10,542 bases of DNA from assembly GCA_038317685.1 (NCBI GenBank), contig JBBQBQ010000114.1, positions 1 to 10,542 of the forward strand, given 5' to 3'. This stretch comes from JBBQBQ01 sp038317685. Lineage in GTDB: Bacteria; Desulfobacterota; Desulfuromonadia; Desulfuromonadales; DDH964. Position numbers and translations under genes: made by a program. Below, piece by piece: positions 1 to 6,527 of this stretch (the first letter of the stretch is position 1; the number at the start of each line of letters is the position of its first letter). The notes under the pieces were generated by a model. It searched no databases, was not told the DNA's origin, and was given only the letters and a program-made list of their open reading frames with translations.

Positions 1-122
1 GCAAAGAGGGAAAAGTTTACCTTTCAGCGGCAGATCCGGCCCAACCCGCCGAGCCGGGAACTTCACGCCGGCAAGGCGAAGCCCAGCCCCTGACAGGGCC
101 AATTGCAGTGGAAGGCGGGGCC
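1..122. other. Non-coding stretch downstream of the radical SAM gene
   Basis: This is the 3' flank of the minus-strand radical SAM gene. I see no start codon with a ribosome binding site on either strand that could be assigned to a gene. An imperfect inverted repeat lies at about 61-81 (CTT..CGCC / GGCG..AAG), but no T-run follows it on the minus strand, so it is not a convincing terminator. Confidence 0.4.
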
Positions 123-1304
123 TCAGATCCGCTGCCTGATCTGGGAGATGAGCTCCCGGAGCTTCGGTTTCAGCAGCCGGTTGCGAAGCTCGAGGCGAAA
201 TCGTTCGGAAAGTCCCCCGTTGACCGGCAATTCCGTTACCTCGGGCCACCACCCTCCTTTTCGGGAGAACTGGAAGCTGTCGTCGCAGTGATAGCACATA
301 TCGACCTGGTTCTTCTCCCGCAGGACCATGCGGCGCAGGTTGCGCGACGCTTCCCCGTTCCAGAGCTCGGAGAGCGGCTGCTCCCCGATGTTGCCGATCT
401 TGTGCTGACTGGCATAGTCCCGGCAGCAGGCAACCGCGTCGCCGTTGGAATGGATGGTCCCCATGGTCCAGGGCCGGCGGCAGACCCGCTCGCAGCGCAC
501 CCGCTCGAAGCTTCCGGGGCTGTAGACGTAGCGCTGCAGGCGGGGATTTTCCGGCAGCATCCGGTCATCCTGGTACTCGCCGGCGTAGCCGGGATTGGCG
601 GTCTTGACGGTGAACAGATCGACGCCGAGGGCTCGGGCGTACTCGCGGTTCCGGTCGATGTCCTTCTCGTTCTGGCGCATCACGACCATGCGCAGATTGA
701 TCCGGGTCGGCGAGTTGAGCTTCCGTTTCAAGGCGACAAGCTGTTCGACCCCGCTCAGCACCCGGTCGGCGCTGCCATCCATCCGGTAGTGTTCGTAGTT
801 TTTTACCGAGGTCGAATCGACGGCCACGATCAGCCAGGTGAGCCCCGAGCGCAGGATCTCGGCGACAAAATCCTGGTCCTCGAGAAAATGACAGTTGGTG
901 CTGGTCACCGTCTGGATGCCCCGCTCCGAAACGTACCGAAGCATGGCCGGGAGGTCCGGGTTCATGAACGGTTCACCCCAACCCCACATGATGAGGAAGA
1001 GCAGGGAGTCCTCCAGGTCGTCGATGAGATTCCGGAAGTCGGCCAGGGGCAGGTCGCAGGAGGGGCGGTTCAGATCCCCCCGCCCGCAGGGGCAGAGAGG
1101 GCATTTGAGGTTGCAGCGGCTGCTCGGCTCGACCTGCAGTTTGTAAGGCATGGCGGGGACGATGCAGGTCTCCGTATCGAGCCGCATGCGGTTCATGCGG
1201 AGGTAGTTTTCCCACTTGGCCCGGGAAACGCCCGGGAACCGGTAGGTCAGCATATCGTGCAGAACCTCCGGGGCGCGGAAGATTTTTGGCAGGCCGTCGA
1301 ACAT
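123..1304 (-). CDS. Radical SAM protein with C-terminal SPASM domain
   Basis: A 393-residue iron-sulfur enzyme expected to cleave S-adenosylmethionine reductively and act on a peptide, protein or small molecule; the substrate cannot be read from the sequence. The radical SAM cluster motif CNLKCPLC (CxxxCxxC) places its cysteines at residues 64, 68 and 71, preceded by the usual 'VEPSSR'. A GWGEP segment at 108-112 corresponds to the SAM-binding GGEP motif. The C-terminal third has SPASM-type cysteines (271, 275, 293-294, 337, 340) with the typical 'GN..LSELWNG' stretch, indicating auxiliary Fe-S ligation. The ATG at 1304 is chosen over an in-frame ATG at 1409. It has AGGGGA seven bases upstream, the homologous-looking sequence starts there, and the best promoter for this gene (1365-1393) lies inside the longer version. 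The gene is divergent from the haem-sensor kinase. No maturase target peptide is visible nearby. Confidence 0.9.
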   Translation of the reverse strand: MFDGLPKIFRAPEVLHDMLTYRFPGVSRAKWENYLRMNRMRLDTETCIVPAMPYKLQVEPSSRCNLKCPLCPCGRGDLNRPSCDLPLADFRNLIDDLEDSLLFLIMWGWGEPFMNPDLPAMLRYVSERGIQTVTSTNCHFLEDQDFVAEILRSGLTWLIVAVDSTSVKNYEHYRMDGSADRVLSGVEQLVALKRKLNSPTRINLRMVVMRQNEKDIDRNREYARALGVDLFTVKTANPGYAGEYQDDRMLPENPRLQRYVYSPGSFERVRCERVCRRPWTMGTIHSNGDAVACCRDYASQHKIGNIGEQPLSELWNGEASRNLRRMVLREKNQVDMCYHCDDSFQFSRKGGWWPEVTELPVNGGLSERFRLELRNRLLKPKLRELISQIRQRI

Positions 1305-1311
1305 GCAGGAG

Positions 1312-1317
1312 TCCCCT
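1312..1317 (-). promoter_or_regulatory. Ribosome binding site deciding the radical SAM start
   Basis: On the minus strand AGGGGA lies seven bases before the ATG at 1304. It supports that start over the longer in-frame frame opening at 1409. Confidence 0.6.
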
Positions 1318-1364
1318 GAAACGTCAAAGGTAAAAAATGAAGGGCAAGCGCAAAAGGTGCGGCC

Positions 1365-1393
1365 ATCATACGGAAAACAACCGGTTCTGGCAA
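1365..1393 (-). promoter_or_regulatory. Sigma70-like promoter for the radical SAM gene
   Basis: Reading the minus strand, TTGCCA (1388-1393) and TATGAT (1365-1370) are separated by exactly 17 bases. Each hexamer matches consensus at five of six positions. Transcription would begin near 1358, leaving a leader of about 55 bases before the ATG at 1304. The spacer contains the 8-bp palindrome AACCGGTT (1379-1386), which could be chance or a small operator. The promoter is predicted by eye only. Confidence 0.6.
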
Positions 1394-1427
1394 GGGGAGA
1401 GACGGGCACCCTGTTCGCCCGGGGTCA

Positions 1428-1456
1428 TTGACGGGTCGCCATTTAAGGACTAGAGT
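1428..1456 (+). promoter_or_regulatory. Sigma70-like promoter for the signalling gene cluster
   Basis: TTGACG (1428-1433, five of six matches) and TAGAGT (1451-1456, four of six) are separated by 17 bases. Transcription would start near 1463, leaving a leader of about 78 bases before the haem-sensor kinase at 1541. It stands back to back with the minus-strand promoter, with 34 bases between the two -35 boxes, so one regulator could act on both. Confidence 0.5.
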
Positions 1457-1540
1457 TTCAGTGTTTTATGCCACGGTTCCGGGCCGTCCCTTCTCCGTTG
1501 ATGCCCCGCCAGTTCAACCTTTCATGCCGCGAGGTGTTGC

Positions 1541-4048
1541 ATGGCCAAAGTTTCAAAGGTCAAGCTCAAGACGATGCTGTTGCTGACCACCAGTTTGGCA
1601 TTTGTGATCCTTGCGGGGGTCATCGGCTGGATGGTCCGGGACAACATGCAGCGCCTCTCTCTGGAGAGAGCCCGGGAGGAAGCGAACCTGCTGCTGTCCC
1701 ACAACCTGGCGGTTCACAGCTACTTCAATGAAACACTCAAACCGGCGGTCTTCCCCCTGGCCGAGAGAGAAGTGGCGAAGGGGTATTTCGATCCGGTCTG
1801 GATGTCCTCGACCTTTGCCGTCCGGCAGATCCAGCAAACCCTGGCGAAAAAGCTTCCGGAGAACTACTACTACAAAGAATGCGCGATCAACGCCCGCAGC
1901 CCGGAGAATGAAGCCGACGCGGAGGAGCGGGAGTTCCTGCTGCGCCTCAACCGCGACCCGCTCCTCCAGGAAGAGACCCAGGTCCGGGATATCTCAGGGG
2001 TCCCTTGCCTCGTCGTGCTGCGCCGGGGTGAGAACATGGGCAAGGACTGCATGCGCTGCCACAGCATCCCCGCGGCGGCGCCCCAAGGTCTGGTCACCCT
2101 CTACGGAGATCAACGCAGCTTTCATCGCCAGGTCGGCGAAACCATCTCCGCCGTCTCCATCCGGATTCCTCTCTCCCAGGCCTACGCGGATGTCATGCCG
2201 ATCTCCTGGCGGCTCACCGGCATCCTGATCCTGGCCGCCGGCATCCTTTTGGCCATCAAGCATCGATTTTATGATGCCCTGCTGCTGCGTCCCCTCCTGA
2301 CCATCCGCGACCAGGCCAGGCTCATTGCCGGCGACGACAACTACCTGGGTGCAAGCCTCCCCCCGGTTCGGGGCCAGGAATTGGGCGAACTGGCGGCTGC
2401 CTTCGATCTCATGTCCGCCCATCTCAAGGGAAACCGCGATCTTCTTGAAGCCAGAGTGGTGGAACGGACCGCCGAACTGGAGTCGGCCAATCGGGAGTTG
2501 CGGGCCAGCGAAGCACGCTACCGCACCCTGAACCATTCCATGATCCAGCCGATGGCTCTCCATGAAATCATCTGTGACCCATCCGGAAGGCCGATCGACT
2601 ATCGCTTCCTCGATGTGAACCCGGCTTTTGAGCAGTTGCTCGGCAAGAGTGCCGCCGAACTGGTCGGCAGGACCGTTCTGGAGGTCCTCCCCGACCTCGA
2701 AGCACACTGGATCGAGACCTACGGCCAGGTGGCGCTGGGCGGAGAGTCGGCCCATTTCGAAAACTATTCCCAGGCTCTCGACCGCCACTTCGATATCGTT
2801 GCCTATTCACCAGGGCCCGGACAGTTTGCGGTCATCGCCACCGACATCAGCGAGCGGGTCCGAAGCCTGGAGGACAAACGTAAACTTGAAGAGCAGATGT
2901 TCCACGCCCAGAAGCTCGAAAGCCTCGGGGTCCTGGCCGGCGGCATCGCCCATGACTTCAACAACATCCTGATGGCGATCATCGGCAATGCCGACCTGGC
3001 GTTGATGCGGCTTCCGGCCGAAGCGCCCGCGGTACACAACCTGCGGCAGATCGAACAGGCGGCCGGGAAGGCCGCCGATCTCGCCCGTCAGATGCTCGCC
3101 TACTCGGGGAGGGGGCGGTTTGTCATCGAACCCTTGAACCTGAATCGCCTGGTCGAGGAGATGCTCCACATGCTGCAGGTTTCGATCTCCAAGCAGGCGG
3201 TTCTGCGCGTCAACTACAACCAGCACCTCCCCATGATCGAAGCCGACGCCACCCAGTTGCGGCAGATCGTGATGAACCTGGTGATCAACGCCTCCGAAGC
3301 GATCGGCGAAAAAAGCGGGGTCATCGCCATCTCCACCGGAGCGATGGACTGCGACCGCAGCTATCTGCAGAGCACCGCTCTCGATGAGCAACTCAGCGAA
3401 GGCCTCTATGTCTTCATCGAGGTCGCCGACACCGGCTGCGGCATGGATCAGCACACCCTCAGCCATCTCTTCGACCCCTTCTTCAGCACCAAGTTCACCG
3501 GCCGCGGCCTCGGCATGGCCGCGGTTCTGGGGATTGTCCGGGGCCACCGGGGTGCGATCAAGGTCTACAGTGAACCCGAAAAGGGAACCACGTTCAAAGT
3601 GCTGCTCCCGGCAACGACCCGCCCTGAAACCCTCTATGACACCAAAGCCGCCGCTACCGACTGGCGGGGGAGCGGCACGGTCCTCCTCGTCGACGACGAG
3701 GAGACGGTCCGCGCCGTCGGCAAGGACATGCTGCTGGAGTTGGGGTTCGAGGTCCTGACGGCGAGCGATGGGCTTGAGGCCTTGAAAATCTTCAAGGAAC
3801 ACCGGGAGAATCTTTATGGCGTTCTGATGGACCTTACCATGCCGCATATGGACGGCGAGCAGGCCTTTCGGGAACTGCGCCGCATCGCACCGGAGGTCAG
3901 GATCATCATGACCAGCGGCTACAACGAGCAGGAGGTGAGTCAGAAGTTCCTCGGCAAAGGGATGTCCGGTTTCCTCCAGAAGCCGTTCCGGGTTTCCGTG
4001 TTACGGGAGGCCCTGCGGGCCCTGGGCGAGAAGCCGACGCCGGGTTGA
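1541..4048 (+). CDS. Hybrid histidine kinase with periplasmic c-type haem sensor (Tll0287-like-HAMP-PAS-HisKA-HATPase-REC)
   Basis: An 835-residue inner-membrane sensor kinase. Helix 1 (about 11-32) and helix 2 (about 223-240) flank a periplasmic domain of the Tll0287-like/DUF3365 type. That domain carries CMRCH (170-174), a CxxCH haem-c site, and the family's '(A)APQGLVTLYGD' and 'SIRIPL' stretches. A HAMP domain (about 247-298), a coiled coil, and a PAS domain (about 325-440) follow. The kinase core has phospho-accepting H471 in HDFNN, N-box N583, DTGCGM (630-635), FDPFF (644-648) and a G2 box GRGLGMA. The C-terminal receiver has acidic D718/D719, phospho-acceptor D764, T791/S792 and K814, so it looks active. 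Start: GAGGTG at 1531-1536 precedes the ATG. Haem attachment implies export and a cytochrome c maturation system; haem in this family is known to sense redox state or ligands. The actual signal is unknown. The embedded receiver could be an intramolecular phosphate sink or relay step. Confidence 0.93.
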   Translation: MAKVSKVKLKTMLLLTTSLAFVILAGVIGWMVRDNMQRLSLERAREEANLLLSHNLAVHSYFNETLKPAVFPLAEREVAKGYFDPVWMSSTFAVRQIQQTLAKKLPENYYYKECAINARSPENEADAEEREFLLRLNRDPLLQEETQVRDISGVPCLVVLRRGENMGKDCMRCHSIPAAAPQGLVTLYGDQRSFHRQVGETISAVSIRIPLSQAYADVMPISWRLTGILILAAGILLAIKHRFYDALLLRPLLTIRDQARLIAGDDNYLGASLPPVRGQELGELAAAFDLMSAHLKGNRDLLEARVVERTAELESANRELRASEARYRTLNHSMIQPMALHEIICDPSGRPIDYRFLDVNPAFEQLLGKSAAELVGRTVLEVLPDLEAHWIETYGQVALGGESAHFENYSQALDRHFDIVAYSPGPGQFAVIATDISERVRSLEDKRKLEEQMFHAQKLESLGVLAGGIAHDFNNILMAIIGNADLALMRLPAEAPAVHNLRQIEQAAGKAADLARQMLAYSGRGRFVIEPLNLNRLVEEMLHMLQVSISKQAVLRVNYNQHLPMIEADATQLRQIVMNLVINASEAIGEKSGVIAISTGAMDCDRSYLQSTALDEQLSEGLYVFIEVADTGCGMDQHTLSHLFDPFFSTKFTGRGLGMAAVLGIVRGHRGAIKVYSEPEKGTTFKVLLPATTRPETLYDTKAAATDWRGSGTVLLVDDEETVRAVGKDMLLELGFEVLTASDGLEALKIFKEHRENLYGVLMDLTMPHMDGEQAFRELRRIAPEVRIIMTSGYNEQEVSQKFLGKGMSGFLQKPFRVSVLREALRALGEKPTPG

Positions 4049-4180
4049 AATGGATGGCCTTCTTTTCGGACCGGCGCTGAAGGCAACTCCTTTCATCCTC
4101 CGCCTGACCGGGTATGCTTTGCCAATGTCCAGAAGTCGGACCGACCAAGCTTTGATCGCGCGGTCATGACAGGAGCGTTC
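4049..4180. other. Intergenic gap inside the signalling cluster
   Basis: This 132-base gap is the largest within the run. A 6-bp inverted repeat GCCTTC (4057-4062) / GAAGGC (4079-4084) follows the kinase stop closely, but its loop is long and no T-tract follows, so it would be at most a weak attenuator or an mRNA-processing hairpin. No promoter with two good hexamers was found. Whether the next genes have their own start of transcription is open. Confidence 0.35.
4171..4175 (+). promoter_or_regulatory. Ribosome binding site deciding the PAS/GGDEF-like start
   Basis: AGGAG sits five bases before the ATG at 4181. It lies just inside the reading frame that would begin at the alternative ATG at 4166, which has no comparable site upstream. 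It therefore favours 4181. Confidence 0.7.
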
Positions 4181-5005
4181 ATGAGTCCAGAGGAATCGTC
4201 CTTCTTCCCTCCTTCAGCACTCCTGCTCGATCTTCTCGACCACGGTTCGGAAGCGATGGCCATCATCGATTCCGCCGGCCTGGTGGTCTATGCCAATCAC
4301 TCCATGGAAGAGATTCTCGGCCTGCCCGTCGAAGAAATTCTCGACCAGCCCCTGCCGGTCGCCTGCGACCCCGGACCGCCGCGGGAGCTCGAAATCCCCC
4401 CCCGGAAGTTCAACCGCCGGGCCCAGGACCGACCGCGGCTGGCGGCCGTGCGCTGCATCCCGGCCAGCGGCGGAGCCGGATTGAAACTCGTCTACCTTCG
4501 CGACCTGACCGAACGGCAGGACCTGAAGCAGGAATTGCGCGACCTGACTCTCAAAGACGAGCTGACCCATCTTTACAACTTCCGGACCTTCATCCGCTTT
4601 GCCGAGCATCAACTGGAACTCGGCAGCCGCATGAAAAAACAGATGGTCCTGGTCCGGCTGCGCCTTTCGGACCTGGCCGGAATCGCGTCCCGCCTCGGCA
4701 CCAAATTGGCCGATTCGGCGCTTCTCGACCTGACCGAACTGCTGGTCAAAACCTTTCGCAAATCAGACCTTTTGTCCCGCATCGGGCTGGACGAATTCGG
4801 GGTGTTGGCGATCAATTCCCTCGGCGTTTATCAGTCGGTGATCACCGATCGTCTCAAGGGCAATCTGGTCGCCTTTGCCGCCCGGGAGAGACGCCCCTAT
4901 CCCTTGAAGATCAGTTGCGGCACCACCTGGTTCGACCCTGACGCGCCCCAGCCCGTCGCTCAATTGTTGAATGTGATCCGTCTCGAGGCATGGGACAACC
5001 TCTGA
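4181..5005 (+). CDS. PAS domain protein with degenerate GGDEF-like domain
   Basis: A 274-residue soluble protein. Residues about 15-112 form a PAS-like domain ('AMAIIDSAGLVVYANHSMEEILG' style, ending 'YLRDLTERQ'), followed by a short coiled linker and a GGDEF-type fold from about 121 opening with 'LKDELTHLYNFRTF', the usual DGC start. The signature is RIGLDEF (GLDEF at 202-206), so the second glycine is leucine. The metal/GTP-binding segment that normally reads DxDxFKxxND is RLSDLAGIAS (161-170), with both aspartates, the Phe, Lys, Asn and final Asp lost. The C-terminus ends at 'LLNVIRLEAWDNL' in place of the usual ADxALYxAKxxGRN. No RxxD inhibitory site is evident. Diguanylate cyclase activity is therefore unlikely; a nucleotide-binding, dimerising or partner-binding role is possible. 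The gene lies 31 bases upstream of the receiver-PAS-kinase and is probably co-transcribed with it. Confidence 0.85.
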   Translation: MSPEESSFFPPSALLLDLLDHGSEAMAIIDSAGLVVYANHSMEEILGLPVEEILDQPLPVACDPGPPRELEIPPRKFNRRAQDRPRLAAVRCIPASGGAGLKLVYLRDLTERQDLKQELRDLTLKDELTHLYNFRTFIRFAEHQLELGSRMKKQMVLVRLRLSDLAGIASRLGTKLADSALLDLTELLVKTFRKSDLLSRIGLDEFGVLAINSLGVYQSVITDRLKGNLVAFAARERRPYPLKISCGTTWFDPDAPQPVAQLLNVIRLEAWDNL

Positions 5006-5036
5006 CCTTCCCGCCCAGACCCTGTGTGGAGCAAGC

Positions 5037-6527
5037 ATGTCCGACGGCACCATCAAAATCCTGGCGATCGAGGACAATCCGGGGTTGACCCGACAGGTCC
5101 GGGAATTGCTCCGGGAGGACGGTCTATGTCCCGACTTCCGGCAGGCTTCCAGCCTCGCCGCCGGACTGGCCGAACTGGAGCGGGAAAGCGCCGACCTCGT
5201 CCTTCTGGACGGCGCCCTCGCCGACACCAAGGGGCTGAGCGGTCTTGATACCCTGGTCGACCGCTATCCGGAACTGCCGATCATCCTCTTCTCCGGCCTC
5301 AGCAGCGGTGACCTCGGGTTCGAGGCGGTGAGCAGAGGCGCTCAGGACTATCTCTCCAAGGAAGAGCTCACCGGTCCGACCTTGTGGAGAGCGGTCCATT
5401 ACGCCATCGAACGACAGCGGCTGAAAAGTAAACTGCGGCAGACCACCCAGGATCTGGTTGCGAGCGAAACCAGTCTGCGGCAACTGATCGAGGATAATAC
5501 CGACGGCATTCTGATCGTCGATTTCCATGGCCGGGTGCAGTTCCTGAATCCTGCGGCCGAGCGGATTTTTCAGCGGAGTCGGGGAGAACTTCTCGGTCAG
5601 CCCTCCGGTTTTCCGCTCGCCGCCAAAGGCCTCACCGAGTTCCAGATTCTCACCCCAGGCGGTCAGGAAAAAATCTGTGAACTGCACCTGGTCGAGACCC
5701 GCTGGCAAGACCAAAGCGCCGTCCTGGTGGCCCTTCGGGACATCACCGCCCGGCGGCGACTGGAAGACCAGATCCGCTTCACCCAGAAGATGGAGTCCCT
5801 CGGCAACCTGACCCGAGGCGTTGCCCACGACTTCAACAATGCCCTGGCTGCGATCATCGGTTATGCCAGCGTTCTGGAAATCAGGGCCGGGGATCAACCG
5901 CTGCTGCTGGCCCCGCTCCGGCAGATCCTCGCCACCGCCGACCGCGCGACCACCCTGACCCGGGCGCTCCTTTCCTACAGCCGCAACCAGCCCGGAAAGA
6001 TGCATCGCCTCGATCTGATCGAGACCCTGACCCGCCTCAGCCAGATTCTTCCCTCTCTCCTCGGGGCAAAGATCACGCTGGTCCAGCGACTGACCCCTGA
6101 GCCGCTCTGGATCATGGCCGATTCATCACAGCTGGAGCAGGCCCTCTTCAACCTCGCCACCAACGCCCGTCTGTCCATGCCCGGAGGCGGCACCGTAACC
6201 CTGGAGGCCGAGCGCCGAAAATTGACGAGCGATTTTCGCCGCCTGCATGGCTTCGGCCGGCCCGGGGATTTCGCCCGGATCAGGCTTTCCGATACCGGCT
6301 CCGGGATGGCCCCCGAAACCTGCGAGAAGATCTTCGAACCCTTCTTCACGACCCGGGAGACCGGAGAAGGGACCGGCCTCGGACTGCCCATCACCTTCGG
6401 CATCATCAAATCCCATCGAGGCTATATCCTCTGCCACAGTGACCCCGAGGTCGGGACCAGCTTCGACATTTTCCTGCCGCTGATCACCGATTCGGAACCC
6501 GCCGCGGAGGGCCCATGCCCGACCTGA
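5037..6527 (+). CDS. Soluble histidine kinase with N-terminal receiver (REC-PAS-HisKA-HATPase)
   Basis: A 496-residue cytoplasmic protein with no membrane segment. The receiver (about 5-125) has E12/D13, phospho-acceptor D58, S86 and K108. After D58 the sequence is GALAD, not the common LxMP. A short coiled coil leads to a PAS domain (about 146-240, 'DNTDGILIVDFHGRVQFLNPAAERIF'). The kinase core has H264 in HDFNN, N376 in the N-box, DTGSGM (419-424), FEPFF (433-437) and a GTGLGL G2 box (445-450). It has no DNA-binding or C-terminal receiver domain. The start is supported by GGAG at 5028-5031. Its stop lies 13 bases inside the next gene. The N-terminal receiver suggests it takes phosphate or a conformational signal from another kinase, plausibly one of its neighbours, and passes it on through H264; this is inference. 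Confidence 0.92.
   Translation: MSDGTIKILAIEDNPGLTRQVRELLREDGLCPDFRQASSLAAGLAELERESADLVLLDGALADTKGLSGLDTLVDRYPELPIILFSGLSSGDLGFEAVSRGAQDYLSKEELTGPTLWRAVHYAIERQRLKSKLRQTTQDLVASETSLRQLIEDNTDGILIVDFHGRVQFLNPAAERIFQRSRGELLGQPSGFPLAAKGLTEFQILTPGGQEKICELHLVETRWQDQSAVLVALRDITARRRLEDQIRFTQKMESLGNLTRGVAHDFNNALAAIIGYASVLEIRAGDQPLLLAPLRQILATADRATTLTRALLSYSRNQPGKMHRLDLIETLTRLSQILPSLLGAKITLVQRLTPEPLWIMADSSQLEQALFNLATNARLSMPGGGTVTLEAERRKLTSDFRRLHGFGRPGDFARIRLSDTGSGMAPETCEKIFEPFFTTRETGEGTGLGLPITFGIIKSHRGYILCHSDPEVGTSFDIFLPLITDSEPAAEGPCPT

Noticed and set aside
108..1319. 403-codon open frame on the plus strand opposite the radical SAM gene
   Set aside because: The minus-strand frame has clear radical SAM and SPASM motifs; the plus frame has no recognisable domain and is the usual open antisense frame of GC-rich DNA.
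2807..3847. 346-codon open frame on the minus strand opposite the haem kinase
   Set aside because: No domain motifs and no ribosome binding site that stands out; antisense shadow of the HisKA-HATPase-REC coding region.
4085..4165. Possible internal promoter before the PAS/GGDEF-like gene
   Set aside because: TTGCCA and TATGCT/TTTGAT hexamers occur, but no pair has correct order and spacing. No sigma54-type GG-N10-GC element was found there or in 1305-1540.
4166..4180. Earlier ATG for the PAS/GGDEF-like gene
   Set aside because: No good ribosome binding site precedes it, whereas AGGAG lies five bases before the ATG at 4181.
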